Assembly (NCBI GenBank): GCA_043746635.1
Contig: JAYTQQ010000217.1
Span: 1 to 42,000, forward strand
Direction of reading: 5' to 3'
DNA length: 42,000 nucleotides
Origin: JAYTQQ01 sp043746635
GTDB lineage: Bacteria > Bdellovibrionota > Bdellovibrionia > Bdellovibrionales > JAMPXM01
The notes under the pieces are model-generated. The model was not told the origin of the DNA. It worked only from the letters and a program-made list of their open reading frames with translations, and searched no databases. The position numbers and the translations under genes were made by a program. Shown piece by piece: positions 16,604 through 25,094 of the stretch (its first letter is position 1; each line of letters starts with the position of its first letter).

Positions 16604-16641
16604 GCGAGTCAAAAGTTGACTCGCATGAGCGAAAAGCTCAT
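16604..16641 (+). other. Two adjacent perfect hairpins between pepN and a small membrane gene
   Basis: Hairpin 1 is GCGAGTCAA (16604-16612), loop AAG, TTGACTCGC (16616-16624), a perfect 9-bp stem. It is followed directly by hairpin 2: ATGAGC (16625-16630), a 5-base loop, GCTCAT (16636-16641). They begin 55 bases after the pepN stop and end nine bases before the ATG at 16651. No convincing U-tract follows, so a classical intrinsic terminator is doubtful. An mRNA 3'-end stabiliser or a leader structure limiting translation of the small gene is possible. Confidence 0.5.
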
Positions 16642-16650
16642 TGTAATTTC

Positions 16651-16815
16651 ATGTCACATAAAACTCTCGCAATTATTGCCGTTCTCATGTTGATCGTTTT
16701 CGGTGCCACTATTTTTATTTATCCGGAGCTCTTCAATCCAGATAATAAAAGTAAAACGCCTATGGCCGTTCCGGCAGCGGCGACTGCTCCTGCAGCGTCA
16801 GCCGGTGGGCAATAA
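16651..16815 (+). CDS. Small single-pass membrane protein, unknown
   Basis: A 54-residue protein from ATG 16651. A short polar start (MSHK) is followed by a hydrophobic helix of about 20 residues (TLAIIAVLMLIVFGATIFIY), then a short acidic/basic segment and an Ala/Pro-rich low-complexity tail ending ASAGGQ. The frame extends upstream to ATG 16594 and TTG 16591 (74 residues), but that extension runs through two perfect hairpins and is highly charged, so I prefer the internal start; neither has a good Shine-Dalgarno. It looks like a small inner-membrane protein with its tail in the periplasm or cytoplasm. No family is recognised. It lies between the aminopeptidase and the PLP enzyme on the same strand. 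Confidence 0.5.
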   Translation: MSHKTLAIIAVLMLIVFGATIFIYPELFNPDNKSKTPMAVPAAATAPAASAGGQ

Positions 16816-16824
16816 TCCACAAAT

Positions 16825-16856
16825 TAGAGCTATACAGAATCTTCGGCTAGAGCTAT
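16825..16856 (+). promoter_or_regulatory. Direct repeat TAGAGCTAT x2, candidate operator
   Basis: The 9-base sequence TAGAGCTAT occurs exactly twice, at 16825-16833 and 16848-16856, 23 bases start to start, about two helical turns. It lies 22-54 bases upstream of the start of the Cys/Met-metabolism PLP enzyme. Tandem half-sites on the same DNA face are typical of transcription-factor binding. It does not match the MetJ box, and no regulator is assigned. Confidence 0.4.
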
Positions 16857-16878
16857 TGTTCTCCCCCTGGAGACCTTT

Positions 16879-18066
16879 ATGGAAAAATCAATTGTTCAAA
16901 GAATTCGTGACGTTCAGCATTTCGGTGAAGAGGGCGGGGTCGTACCTGCCGTGGATGTTTCTGCAACATCTACTTTCTTAAATCCCTCCGACATGGAAAA
17001 AGCTTTTCACGGTGAGCTCGCGGGCTGTTATTTGTATAGTCGCCACTCGAATCCTACGGTGAAGGCATTTGGTGAAAAATTAGCGGCCCTCGAAGGAATG
17101 CCCGCCGCGCTCGGGGTCGCCAGCGGCATGTCGGCAATTTATTCATCGATTCGACAGATGATGCCCGATGGCGGCCACATCATTTCATCAAGAACCGTAT
17201 ACGGCGGGACTTACGCGCTCTTTCAAAATTTATTTCCAAAAATAAATATTAAAGTAACTTTTCTAGATGTTGGAGATCTAAAATCTGTCGAAGCAGCAGT
17301 GACGAGCGAAACGAAAATGATTTACGTCGAGACTTTGAGTAATCCTTTGCTGAGACTGACCGATCTTCCTTCCTTGAGTAAAATTTGTAAGAATAAAAAT
17401 TTGAAACTTGTCGTCGATAATACTTTTACGCCGATGATCGTTTCGCCCGCACGTTTTGGAGCCGACGTCGTTCTTCATTCTTGCACGAAATATATTTCTG
17501 GTTCGAGTGATCTCATGGGCGGAGTCATCGCTTCGAGCCAAGAATTTATCGATCAACTCGTCGATATTAACCATGGAATGGTGATGCTGACCGGTCCAGT
17601 GATGGATGCCCGCATCGCCCACGAGCTCTACACCCGCATCGATCATCTCGGTGTCCGCATGAGTGCGCATTCAAAGAGCGCACAATTTCTGGCGGAAAAG
17701 CTTGAGGCCGCAAAAATTTCGGTAATTTATCCTGGCCTCAAGTCTCATCCGAACTACGCACTTTTTTCTGAAATGAGAAATTCTGAATTCGGCTTTGGCG
17801 GAATGATGGTGGTCGATTGCGGAACTTCGGAACGCGCACTCGACTTCGCAAATCGTCTGCAGCAAGAAAAATTTGGCTTGTACGCGGTTTCTCTTGGGTT
17901 TTCGAGAACTTTAATGAGTTGTCCTTCGATAAGTACTTCGAGCGAAATTCCTGAAGGAGAACAGAAGTTGATGGGATTATCAAGGGGACTCCTACGCTTG
18001 AGCATTGGGTATTTAGGTGACGACGAAGTCATGGCTAGCAAATTTATTAAGACGTTTCAAAAATAA
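16879..18066 (+). CDS. Cys/Met-metabolism PLP-dependent enzyme (trans-sulfuration family)
   Basis: A 395-residue protein. The ATG follows a clear Shine-Dalgarno (CTGGAGACCTTT). It has the fold-type I features of the Cys/Met metabolism family: Y53-S-R-H-S-N-P-T in place of the usual YSRxxNPT, the phosphate/PLP-stacking segment ASGMSAI (81-87), D180-N-T-F-T, and the Schiff-base lysine K204 in SCTKYISGSSD. Members include O-acetylhomoserine sulfhydrylase, cystathionine gamma-synthase, cystathionine gamma/beta-lyase and methionine gamma-lyase. Length and the ETLSNPLLRL and GLSRGLLRLSIG segments fit the methionine gamma-lyase/O-acetylhomoserine sulfhydrylase branch. Which reaction it performs cannot be decided by eye, so no symbol is given. 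It is cytosolic. A repeated 9-mer upstream may be its operator. Confidence 0.88.
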   Translation: MEKSIVQRIRDVQHFGEEGGVVPAVDVSATSTFLNPSDMEKAFHGELAGCYLYSRHSNPTVKAFGEKLAALEGMPAALGVASGMSAIYSSIRQMMPDGGHIISSRTVYGGTYALFQNLFPKINIKVTFLDVGDLKSVEAAVTSETKMIYVETLSNPLLRLTDLPSLSKICKNKNLKLVVDNTFTPMIVSPARFGADVVLHSCTKYISGSSDLMGGVIASSQEFIDQLVDINHGMVMLTGPVMDARIAHELYTRIDHLGVRMSAHSKSAQFLAEKLEAAKISVIYPGLKSHPNYALFSEMRNSEFGFGGMMVVDCGTSERALDFANRLQQEKFGLYAVSLGFSRTLMSCPSISTSSEIPEGEQKLMGLSRGLLRLSIGYLGDDEVMASKFIKTFQK

Positions 18067-18108
18067 TGTTTTCACTCTACAGCAAGGAACGTCGCGAACT
18101 CGCCTAGT

Positions 18109-18633
18109 CTAGAGGTAATTCGAAATGAAGAAGAAGTATGAAAAGTAACTGATGGGCATCCATGCCGCTAAAATTGTGCTGGGCCACGTGAGGCGATACC
18201 AAAGCTTAAGAAGAATGCCGAATAGTAAAACAGAAACGGTAAATCCTACGAAGAGACCTAGATATCCCCTCTCGCTTGCATATTGAGAATTAATTCCCAT
18301 CATGAGGGCGATACTGATGCCGACAAATAAAAATCCAAAAAGATAAATAGTCGAAATTGTACGTGGACGTTTTTTTTGATCGTAAAACCAAATTGAAAAT
18401 GCACTCAGCGGAGCCGTTAGCAAAGAAATGTTCAGTAAGTAAGGTGAACTACGCGTCAGAAATTCTAATAAGAACATGCGCGAAATATAGTTGGGTCGCA
18501 TTGAAAGATCAAGCGACTTTACTTTGCGAGAGGCTTCCAATTTTTGACTGAGCTCTACGATCGACTCTAACTCTTTGAGTTGTCCGCAGACGCTAGTCCA
18601 ACTTAAGGTCAGATTGAAAAATGCAAAATACAC
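18109..18633 (-). CDS. Four-helix integral membrane protein, unknown
   Basis: 174 residues from a GTG start at 18633; Met45 (about 18501) is a possible alternative start. The first ~60 residues are amphipathic with a Glu/Leu-rich segment (ELESIVELSQKLEAS). Four hydrophobic helices follow, roughly residues 66-84, 92-112, 121-143 and 149-170, with a basic KKRPR loop between the first and second. No family is recognised and no catalytic motif was seen. It is convergent with the PLP-enzyme gene (42-base gap) and lies downstream of the methyltransferase gene on the same strand, 60 bases away, so it may be co-transcribed with it. Confidence 0.55.
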   Translation of the reverse strand: MYFAFFNLTLSWTSVCGQLKELESIVELSQKLEASRKVKSLDLSMRPNYISRMFLLEFLTRSSPYLLNISLLTAPLSAFSIWFYDQKKRPRTISTIYLFGFLFVGISIALMMGINSQYASERGYLGLFVGFTVSVLLFGILLKLWYRLTWPSTILAAWMPISYFSYFFFISNYL

Positions 18634-18693
18634 TCATTAAACTTTGTATCAGCGGGGGGTGAGGGTGATTTGTTCTTAAATAATAAAAAGTTT

Positions 18694-19497
18694 TTAAGCT
18701 TCTGCGACGGCGCGGGCAAAAGAATAGAAGAACATGCTTTCTTTAATTTTCTTGGATTGAGCGACTTCATCTTTCATCTGAGCAATGAGATCAGCAGTCA
18801 CCCGGCCTTCACTGAGAAGGACATTTGAGGCGCTAAGAAAAATACCAAAGAAATAATCGATAAACTTGTTTCTGAGCTTGATATTTCTCGCATCGAAGTG
18901 GAGCGGCCTGAACTCGACCTTAATATTTTTAAACCCGGCGGCTTTCAAAAGGTTACCGAGTTGACCACCAATGAAAGGGTGCCCGTTGATGTTCCACTGA
19001 AGGTCATTAAACTCAGACCAGTACTTTATAACGGCAGGACTATAAGGATCTAAAAACAGAGTATGGTTAAAAACTTCGGTACAGTAAATTTTTGCACCAG
19101 GGTTCAAATGTTTTCGCACTTGTTCAAGAACAGCAGCGGGATTCGGCACATGCTCGAGCAGCCAACATAAAAATGCCGCATCATATTTTTGATCCAATTT
19201 GAGAATCTGCGCATCTTGCCGGTGAAGTTCAATTCTTTTGCCAAGGTTTTTTTTAAGTAAAATCTTGGCGACTTCTAGTTGCTCTGCAGAAAAATCAACA
19301 CCGTCGATGTGCATTTTCGGAAATCGCTTGAGCAGAATTCTAGACTGCGCGCCAATTCCACAACCGACCTCGAGAAGATTTTTGCATTTTTTTAGATCGA
19401 TTCCTTCGTAGACCCAATTCTCCAGAAAGGCTGCCTGATGAATGAGGCGTTCTTGTTCGATTCGTGAAAATCCGTGGAGATATTTAGTGTCAGACAT
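18694..19497 (-). CDS. Class I SAM-dependent methyltransferase
   Basis: A 267-residue protein. The ATG at 19497 is preceded by AGGAATTAAA, a good ribosome-binding site. The Rossmann-like methyltransferase signatures are clear: motif I LLEVGCGIGA (41-50), an acidic residue after strand 2 (DGVDFSAEQ, with the ribose-binding Asp near 68), DAQILKL (motif II/III) and FLCWLLEHVPNPAAVL (motif IV region). This layout resembles UbiE/COQ5-like and Methyltransf_11/25 proteins. The C-terminal ~110 residues carry substrate-specific elements I do not recognise. It is cytosolic. The substrate is unknown, and no quinone, lipid or antibiotic gene nearby points to one. Confidence 0.85.
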   Translation of the reverse strand: MSDTKYLHGFSRIEQERLIHQAAFLENWVYEGIDLKKCKNLLEVGCGIGAQSRILLKRFPKMHIDGVDFSAEQLEVAKILLKKNLGKRIELHRQDAQILKLDQKYDAAFLCWLLEHVPNPAAVLEQVRKHLNPGAKIYCTEVFNHTLFLDPYSPAVIKYWSEFNDLQWNINGHPFIGGQLGNLLKAAGFKNIKVEFRPLHFDARNIKLRNKFIDYFFGIFLSASNVLLSEGRVTADLIAQMKDEVAQSKKIKESMFFYSFARAVAEA

Positions 19498-19785
19498 TTT
19501 AATTCCTAGCGTGGAGATTTTAATTTAGAGGAGTGGGACAAACGGGTCAATGCTTAACGCCGAAGCACTTTCATCATTCGACAGCCTTTAATTGGGATGA
19601 CGAAGTTTCAGAAATTTTCTGAACCAAAAAACAAGTTTGCTGGTTCAATTTCGGGTAGACGAGAATCTTACTACATTATCGCATATTATCCGCGAATGCC
19701 GAGAACGGAAGCTAGATCATACGGCTTTTCTCGGCGTGGCGAGACGAGACTTCACTTTTAGGAGACCTCGAAAACAGAATTCAAT
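19498..19785. other. 288-bp intergenic region with inverted repeats
   Basis: No coding sequence is seen. Three dyads are present. TTCAGAAA-T-TTTCTGAA is a perfect palindrome at 19607-19623. GAACCA (19621-19626) pairs with TGGTTC (19641-19646). GCCGAGAA (19698-19705) pairs with TTCTCGGC (19728-19735). The region lies between the 3' end of the giant lipoprotein gene and the start of the methyltransferase, both on the minus strand, so it should contain the methyltransferase promoter and possibly a terminator. No stem is followed by a clear U-run on that strand. Confidence 0.45.
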
Positions 19786-22700
19786 TTAGTCGATCGTGAT
19801 CACTCCAGGAAATGAGGGCTGCCGATAAGGAATCGACTGGTTTTTGCCAGTCAAATTTTGCATCCGCTCTTCGACATTTGACTTTAGGTTGTGACCTTGA
19901 TTGACCTTCGCGGTTTCAATTGAGTTTGATTTTGCCTGAGTGAGTGCAAAGAAAGTCTGAAGCTCGTTATCTCCGCGAAGTTTAAACGAATACGGATTAT
20001 TTCTAAAATCATAACGTCTCGTCACGGTCTGATCATTGAGGGATTGCCTTACGAAATAATACTTTTCGGTATACATGAGCGGAACCTTATCTCTTTCTCC
20101 GTTACAAACTAAAAGGCCTCGCGTGAGGAGTTTGAGCTTCTCACTTTTGATTGCGGTGTTCGCCTGCGAAAATCTCGGCCCAACACGATCAAGAAGTTCG
20201 GCACTTGCGATAAACGCCGGAGTTAAACGAATTGTCACGCACGAATCGTAGTCGAGTAAATTAAGTCGCATGTTTTCTTGTTCGACATCGAGGGTGACAT
20301 CGGTGGTTGTCGTATTTCCATTAGTGGTGCTAGTCAATAAACTTTGCGTGTCGGTCCAATTCCATGTGTAGTTGAATGGAGAAAACACACTTATGAATTT
20401 ACCAATGGCTTTAAATAGTCCTAAGAATGCCACAGGATTAAAGCTCAAAGAAGACGACGTTGACTTCGAATTGCTGATGCCCGCCGCAATCGACTCCGTC
20501 GAACTAATGTCGATCCCAAATGTATCAAGTGATTGGGTATCTTCAGACTGCTTGAAATTGTAAACCTTTAATTTCTTTTCGAAAGAGAAAGTAGAGTCCG
20601 GATCTTTATAGGTCTCAACGACGCAAGCGTTCACTAAGTCTTCTGCCAGCTCATTTTGATTCGTCTCTTTAAGAAAGTTGGGCATCCACTTATCGTATTT
20701 GCCTTGAAGCCAATCGCTCTTTTTAATGACGTGTCTCAAAAGCCAAGTTGAGGGCTGATAAAGTTGCGAGAATGCTTTATTTTGACCTGGCAAATACTCC
20801 TTGAACCAGAAGTAACAAAGACGATACGAAAGATTTCTTTGATCGATGATCTGGGCCTGGCTTCTTGCGATCACCGCGTCAACCGCCTCATTTGAAGTTG
20901 GCTCACCATACTTCGTGTAGCGAACAAATTTTGAAAGTGCATCGACCGTTAATTTAGGTAAATAATTTTCGAGCGTTGAAATTCGGTCTTGCACCATCAG
21001 ATTTGCCGGCTCATTTTTCACCCGCGTCTGAATGCCCGTTCCCATTGTATCCGCAAAGCAAGCAGCGTCTGAAGTAAGAGTTTTGCGATCACAATCGTAC
21101 ATCCACTTTTTATAATCAGGAGCAAATTTATTAAGAACGTTCACAAATTCTTGTGCATTTGCAGCGGTCTTAGTCGGAACCGGCAAGACTTTGTTGACCG
21201 AATTTCCCAGTTCGTTTTCGAGAGCAGTGGACTTAATCATGACGAGATCGCTGTAGTTATTTTTAGCAAATTGTCCGAGGTCAAAAGTTTCTGAGTTTTG
21301 TATATTGAGATTATCAACCAAAGTTTTTTCGACCGGCATAAGGTCTTCGACTTTTACGCCGATAAGATGGATATTTCCGAGTCGAAACTTGGCGATTTCT
21401 GGATCTGAATCGGTCGTGTCGTATTGCACGCCGGTCTGGAATCCGCTTCCACATTGTTTCATTTCGCAAATCAAAAGCTTACGGGAATCGTTATTAATAT
21501 AGAGGTTTGGATCATAGACGAGGTTTTCAAGAGGAATGACCTGCCCGATAAAATTATCTTTCGAATAGATGTCTGAATTTTTATCGATCAGCGAATCAAA
21601 TTTCGCAATTGCAGCAGGCGACTTCGATGCATCCGCAAATTCGAGATTGAGATTCTGCATTTGCGCATCAAGATTTTGAGGCGAGAGTTTTGAATAATCG
21701 ATAGGGTAAAGTTCAACTAAAATATTATTAATTACTCTTAAGAATCTCCAATCGGTGAAGAAGAGATTCATGATCGTGCCCTGAATTTTACCACCAAGAA
21801 AATGCACGACCTTCTGAGAAGTGGCAACGTGCTGCTTTTCACAGCCATCGACTGATCCGTCCTTGAGGGTATGCTTGGTTTTGCAATTTTCGGTTTCAAT
21901 GTGGTCGATGTAATCTTTTTGAAGGGCAACTCGCAATAAATAATATCCATCACGAATATCTTCATTTTGTTTTCCGGCAGGGCGATCACTTCGATGAATC
22001 TGAACGCCTGGTAAATCAAAATTGAAAGTTTGTGACGTGTCTAGGTTCAAAGATCGATCGATCGCAAAGAGCTGGTCGCCATGCGGGGTGAGTGAAAATT
22101 GCTTGAGTAGCAAAGTGATTTTACGTGTTTTAAGATTGGCTTGAAGATTTTCGAACTCTTGTTTTTTGTGAGCGAGTCGCAAATCATAAAATGCGGGACT
22201 TCCGAGTGCGTCAATCGCCACCGGAATTTTCATCACGCTGTCGCCATTCGTGATTGTCACGATTCCCTCTTGAGGGATTTCGCGCGCATAGTACGAGATA
22301 TTTTTGAACGTTTCTGTCCAGTTAAGACAACCTTGATTTTCAATCGTTGTCTTGAGCGACTTTGGTGGGCCAGGTAAAAAGGTCTGAACCTGAAAGCTTT
22401 GTCCGATGACGGGAAGGCCCGAAGCATTTTGGATACAAGCTTTGAAGGTCAGATCGCGATCGGTATACTGCTGAGTATCGTTTTGCGCCTGCATATCTGT
22501 TTTTACTTCAAAACCTGCATCCGACTGCGGGATACTCATCGAGTGAATCGAGATGAGATTCAAACTTTGTATTTCAGCAGAAGTCGTTTGAACTAAGCTC
22601 ATCGATTTCTGATTCGTCTTAATTTTATATCCATCTTGGCGGTAAGCACCGTCTAGATAAGTCGAGATATCAAATTTTTGGCTGACGTTATTCATAGTGT

Positions 22701-23715
22701 CGATTAATTTTGGTGAGAAAGTTCCGTTCAGAGTTCCTGATTCGCCGAGAGTGTAGACGCCATGAAAGGGAACAAGAGACTCGGGACCCTGCACCGGAAT
22801 AATCTGCACGGCAAGTCTGAGTTCGCCTTGATTGCTTTGGCTAACGAGTTCGACAACCTCATCAAACTTGAGTTTGAGATTGTCCATCTTAATGGGCTTT
22901 TTCGAGTGCGCTTCGTAGGCGATGAATTTTTTATTTTGGGTCGCATCTGCTGCGCCCGGTTTCGTTTCGATCACGAAATACATATGATACTCGAAGAGTC
23001 CATCGGCGAGAGGACGAGCCGTGGCAGGACCATAAGAGTATGTTCTGTAAAAGTTTGGCGTAAATTCACCATGGAGTTTGAGCTTGCGGGCTTTGCTGGA
23101 TGCTTCAATATCAAGTGCTTGAACGCTAAATGATTCAGGCCAAGCCGGAAGTTTGATCTTTTGACCGTCTTTTAAAACGCCGTTTAATGCATCTTTAGAA
23201 TCCTCTACCGAAACGAGATCTCTTGTCGATAACCAGCCTGGCTGAAAATTGAGATCCGCAAAATATGAATACGGAGCAACCCAAGGATTGTAAGCGAAAC
23301 GAAAAGTGCGGTGACCAGAATGAACACCTGTCGCTACGATTTTTCTCTCTTGAGAAATGAAAGTCACGGTCGCAAATGGATTGTCGCTGAAAGATTCTGT
23401 CCACACCAGACATCCCGAGATATTCGTTTTCAAATCTTTCGGCGAATCGCCACCGTCGACACGAAAGGTGTGTCCGATGACCGCTTCGAGTGTACGTTTA
23501 TCTTCAAGGCAGAGGTTGATCGTCAGTTTGGTCGAAGTTACAACCTTGAAATTGGCATCGAGATCTTGAGGGGCGAAGCTTGCGGTGGCTTCTTTCAGAG
23601 AGAAAGTCGAAAGGCTTTCTTCTTGATCTTCTATAGACTGGGCACTCATGTCTTTATGCGCGGGACGAATACATCCTGCGAGCAGCGTGACTGCGATCAG
23701 ACCTTTTGAAATCAT
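19786..23715 (-). CDS. Giant lipoprotein (1309 aa) with duplicated Ig-like N-terminal domains, unknown function
   Basis: The frame opens at ATG 23769, but ATG 23715 gives a proper lipoprotein signal (MISKGLIAVTLLAGC, acylated Cys15) and has GAGG 10-13 bases upstream, so I prefer it. Two copies of a strand-rich domain are visible, about residues 62-127 and 420-494. Both contain the pattern L-x-C, V-I-G-[HQ]-x-F-x-V, P-K-x-L-K-T, G-C-L-x-W-T-E-x-F, with a Cys pair at equivalent places that could form a disulfide. Each is followed by a second strand-rich block. The C-terminal ~500 residues contain a long helical region, a Ser/Thr-rich stretch and a final basic segment. No enzymatic motif is recognised. 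It lies directly downstream of an outer-membrane barrel gene and is probably its co-translated partner on the cell surface or in the periplasm (inference). Confidence 0.8.
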   Translation of the reverse strand: MISKGLIAVTLLAGCIRPAHKDMSAQSIEDQEESLSTFSLKEATASFAPQDLDANFKVVTSTKLTINLCLEDKRTLEAVIGHTFRVDGGDSPKDLKTNISGCLVWTESFSDNPFATVTFISQERKIVATGVHSGHRTFRFAYNPWVAPYSYFADLNFQPGWLSTRDLVSVEDSKDALNGVLKDGQKIKLPAWPESFSVQALDIEASSKARKLKLHGEFTPNFYRTYSYGPATARPLADGLFEYHMYFVIETKPGAADATQNKKFIAYEAHSKKPIKMDNLKLKFDEVVELVSQSNQGELRLAVQIIPVQGPESLVPFHGVYTLGESGTLNGTFSPKLIDTMNNVSQKFDISTYLDGAYRQDGYKIKTNQKSMSLVQTTSAEIQSLNLISIHSMSIPQSDAGFEVKTDMQAQNDTQQYTDRDLTFKACIQNASGLPVIGQSFQVQTFLPGPPKSLKTTIENQGCLNWTETFKNISYYAREIPQEGIVTITNGDSVMKIPVAIDALGSPAFYDLRLAHKKQEFENLQANLKTRKITLLLKQFSLTPHGDQLFAIDRSLNLDTSQTFNFDLPGVQIHRSDRPAGKQNEDIRDGYYLLRVALQKDYIDHIETENCKTKHTLKDGSVDGCEKQHVATSQKVVHFLGGKIQGTIMNLFFTDWRFLRVINNILVELYPIDYSKLSPQNLDAQMQNLNLEFADASKSPAAIAKFDSLIDKNSDIYSKDNFIGQVIPLENLVYDPNLYINNDSRKLLICEMKQCGSGFQTGVQYDTTDSDPEIAKFRLGNIHLIGVKVEDLMPVEKTLVDNLNIQNSETFDLGQFAKNNYSDLVMIKSTALENELGNSVNKVLPVPTKTAANAQEFVNVLNKFAPDYKKWMYDCDRKTLTSDAACFADTMGTGIQTRVKNEPANLMVQDRISTLENYLPKLTVDALSKFVRYTKYGEPTSNEAVDAVIARSQAQIIDQRNLSYRLCYFWFKEYLPGQNKAFSQLYQPSTWLLRHVIKKSDWLQGKYDKWMPNFLKETNQNELAEDLVNACVVETYKDPDSTFSFEKKLKVYNFKQSEDTQSLDTFGIDISSTESIAAGISNSKSTSSSLSFNPVAFLGLFKAIGKFISVFSPFNYTWNWTDTQSLLTSTTNGNTTTTDVTLDVEQENMRLNLLDYDSCVTIRLTPAFIASAELLDRVGPRFSQANTAIKSEKLKLLTRGLLVCNGERDKVPLMYTEKYYFVRQSLNDQTVTRRYDFRNNPYSFKLRGDNELQTFFALTQAKSNSIETAKVNQGHNLKSNVEERMQNLTGKNQSIPYRQPSFPGVITID

Positions 23716-23743
23716 CGAGAAAACGCCTCGGTTGACTTTATGT

Positions 23744-25009
23744 TTAATCAAAAAGCTTAGTGTTGCCATACTCGGTCACAAACCTCAAAAAGAAAAATTG
23801 TTGATTGTACTGGCTCGGATTCACGTTAATTAAGTCGGCGCTATAATAGTCGGCGCGCGCGTAGAAGTGCTCCATCGGAAAATCGATTCTTAAATGGCCG
23901 CCAAATCCCTGCATGTTATTGTGTCCGTACTCGGCAGAATTAAAAAACGCCGGCGATGAATCAGACTCATTCATGAAGGATTCAAAAATAGGTGTAATGA
24001 TCAAATCATTATTCACTCGATACTGAATTTTCAATTGGGTCATTTCACCGTAGCGTGAATCTTGAGGCGCATCTCGGTTTGAGATCACATGTTCGCCTAC
24101 CATAATTTTAAGGTGTCGACTCATCAGCCACTCGAGTTCGCTTCCACCAAAAAAACCTTCAAAGCCATATTCAAATTGCGACGAATTAGGACCTGTTTCG
24201 TGAACGGTATTTCCGAATAGGGCACTCTGGCTTGCGACAGCTCCGGGGAGAGTTGAAAATTTAAAGTGACCGGCGTAGAGTCCGGCAATCAAATCTCGTG
24301 AAAAAAGTGGAGACCGCAAATCAATTCCCTCGGCGTAAAACCCAGGAGTCTGCTCTTGATCTGCTGTTTGCGTTGAAAGTGAACTCGAAGTCGGAATCAT
24401 TTGCTCGGCAAAAAATTGAATGTGTTGGTGCGTGGTTCCGAACTGAACTTCTTCGCTCACTCCCGGAAATGAGAAGTCTGAGATGAGCAAACTCGGAATC
24501 GGTTCGTCTTGAACGTAGAGGGCGCCGATGGCGATTTTAAAGTGATCGAATGGTGACAGCCTCACGGCGGCTTCTTTGAACATAAATCCGCTATGGGGCT
24601 CTGAATCGCCGTAACGATATTGTGAGTGACCGGTCAAAAGATTGAGGCCCGCAAACAAGTCAAATTCTGCAAAGCTAATAGGCTTGTAATCGACTTTCGT
24701 GTAAAGCAAAGCGGCTGCGGATTGTTCTTGCTGTTTTTCATCGCCGTAGAAATTGCCGCCAAAACCCGCGAGAAAATCGTACTGAAGTTTATTGGAGCTA
24801 AGGGGATTTGAAGTCGTCATCGGATTTGAGTTCCAGCTGGTCCCGGCTTTGATGCTTGAAGTGCTTGCAGGTGAGTTGTCGATTTCTGGCTCTTGTGCTG
24901 AGGCGAGATCCGAAAAAACCACCGACGCCGTCAGGGCAAGCGCCAAAAAGGCAAAGCGAAGAACTCGCAGCGCTTCATTTTCGAATAGTTTTGGTAAATG
25001 ACCTTGCAC
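23744..25009 (-). CDS. Predicted outer-membrane beta-barrel protein (about 420 aa)
   Basis: 421 residues from GTG 25009. A GTG at 25015 is also possible; the Shine-Dalgarno TGAGGAGAGG is spaced better for 25009. The N-terminus is a long Sec signal with a basic segment, a hydrophobic core (LRFAFLALALTASVVF) and cleavage after LASA near residue 38. A short Pro/Ser linker follows, then many alternating strands rich in F, Y, G and S, as in porin-like barrels of 14-18 strands. No known porin family is recognised. If the giant lipoprotein starts at 23715 there is a 28-base gap between the genes; if it starts at 23769 they overlap. They are probably an operon. The protein resembles, in architecture only, the barrel upstream of the other large lipoprotein at 1892-2812. 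Confidence 0.75.
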   Translation of the reverse strand: MQGHLPKLFENEALRVLRFAFLALALTASVVFSDLASAQEPEIDNSPASTSSIKAGTSWNSNPMTTSNPLSSNKLQYDFLAGFGGNFYGDEKQQEQSAAALLYTKVDYKPISFAEFDLFAGLNLLTGHSQYRYGDSEPHSGFMFKEAAVRLSPFDHFKIAIGALYVQDEPIPSLLISDFSFPGVSEEVQFGTTHQHIQFFAEQMIPTSSSLSTQTADQEQTPGFYAEGIDLRSPLFSRDLIAGLYAGHFKFSTLPGAVASQSALFGNTVHETGPNSSQFEYGFEGFFGGSELEWLMSRHLKIMVGEHVISNRDAPQDSRYGEMTQLKIQYRVNNDLIITPIFESFMNESDSSPAFFNSAEYGHNNMQGFGGHLRIDFPMEHFYARADYYSADLINVNPSQYNQQFFFLRFVTEYGNTKLFD

Positions 25010-25094
25010 AAACACCTCTCCTCAAACCTTAAGGATACAATAAGCATTCTCAAGAGTGGCGCTCGCTAAGTAACTGAATTTACATATTATTTTT

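Noticed and set aside
16591..16650. Longer N-terminus (TTG 16591 / ATG 16594) for the small membrane protein
   Set aside because: The extra 20 residues are highly charged and are encoded by two perfect hairpins, and no better ribosome-binding site is gained.
16879..18066. PLP enzyme as the missing GnnB aminotransferase
   Set aside because: Motifs (CTKY with K204, YSRHSNPT) belong to the Cys/Met trans-sulfuration family, not to DegT/DnrJ/EryC1 aminotransferases.
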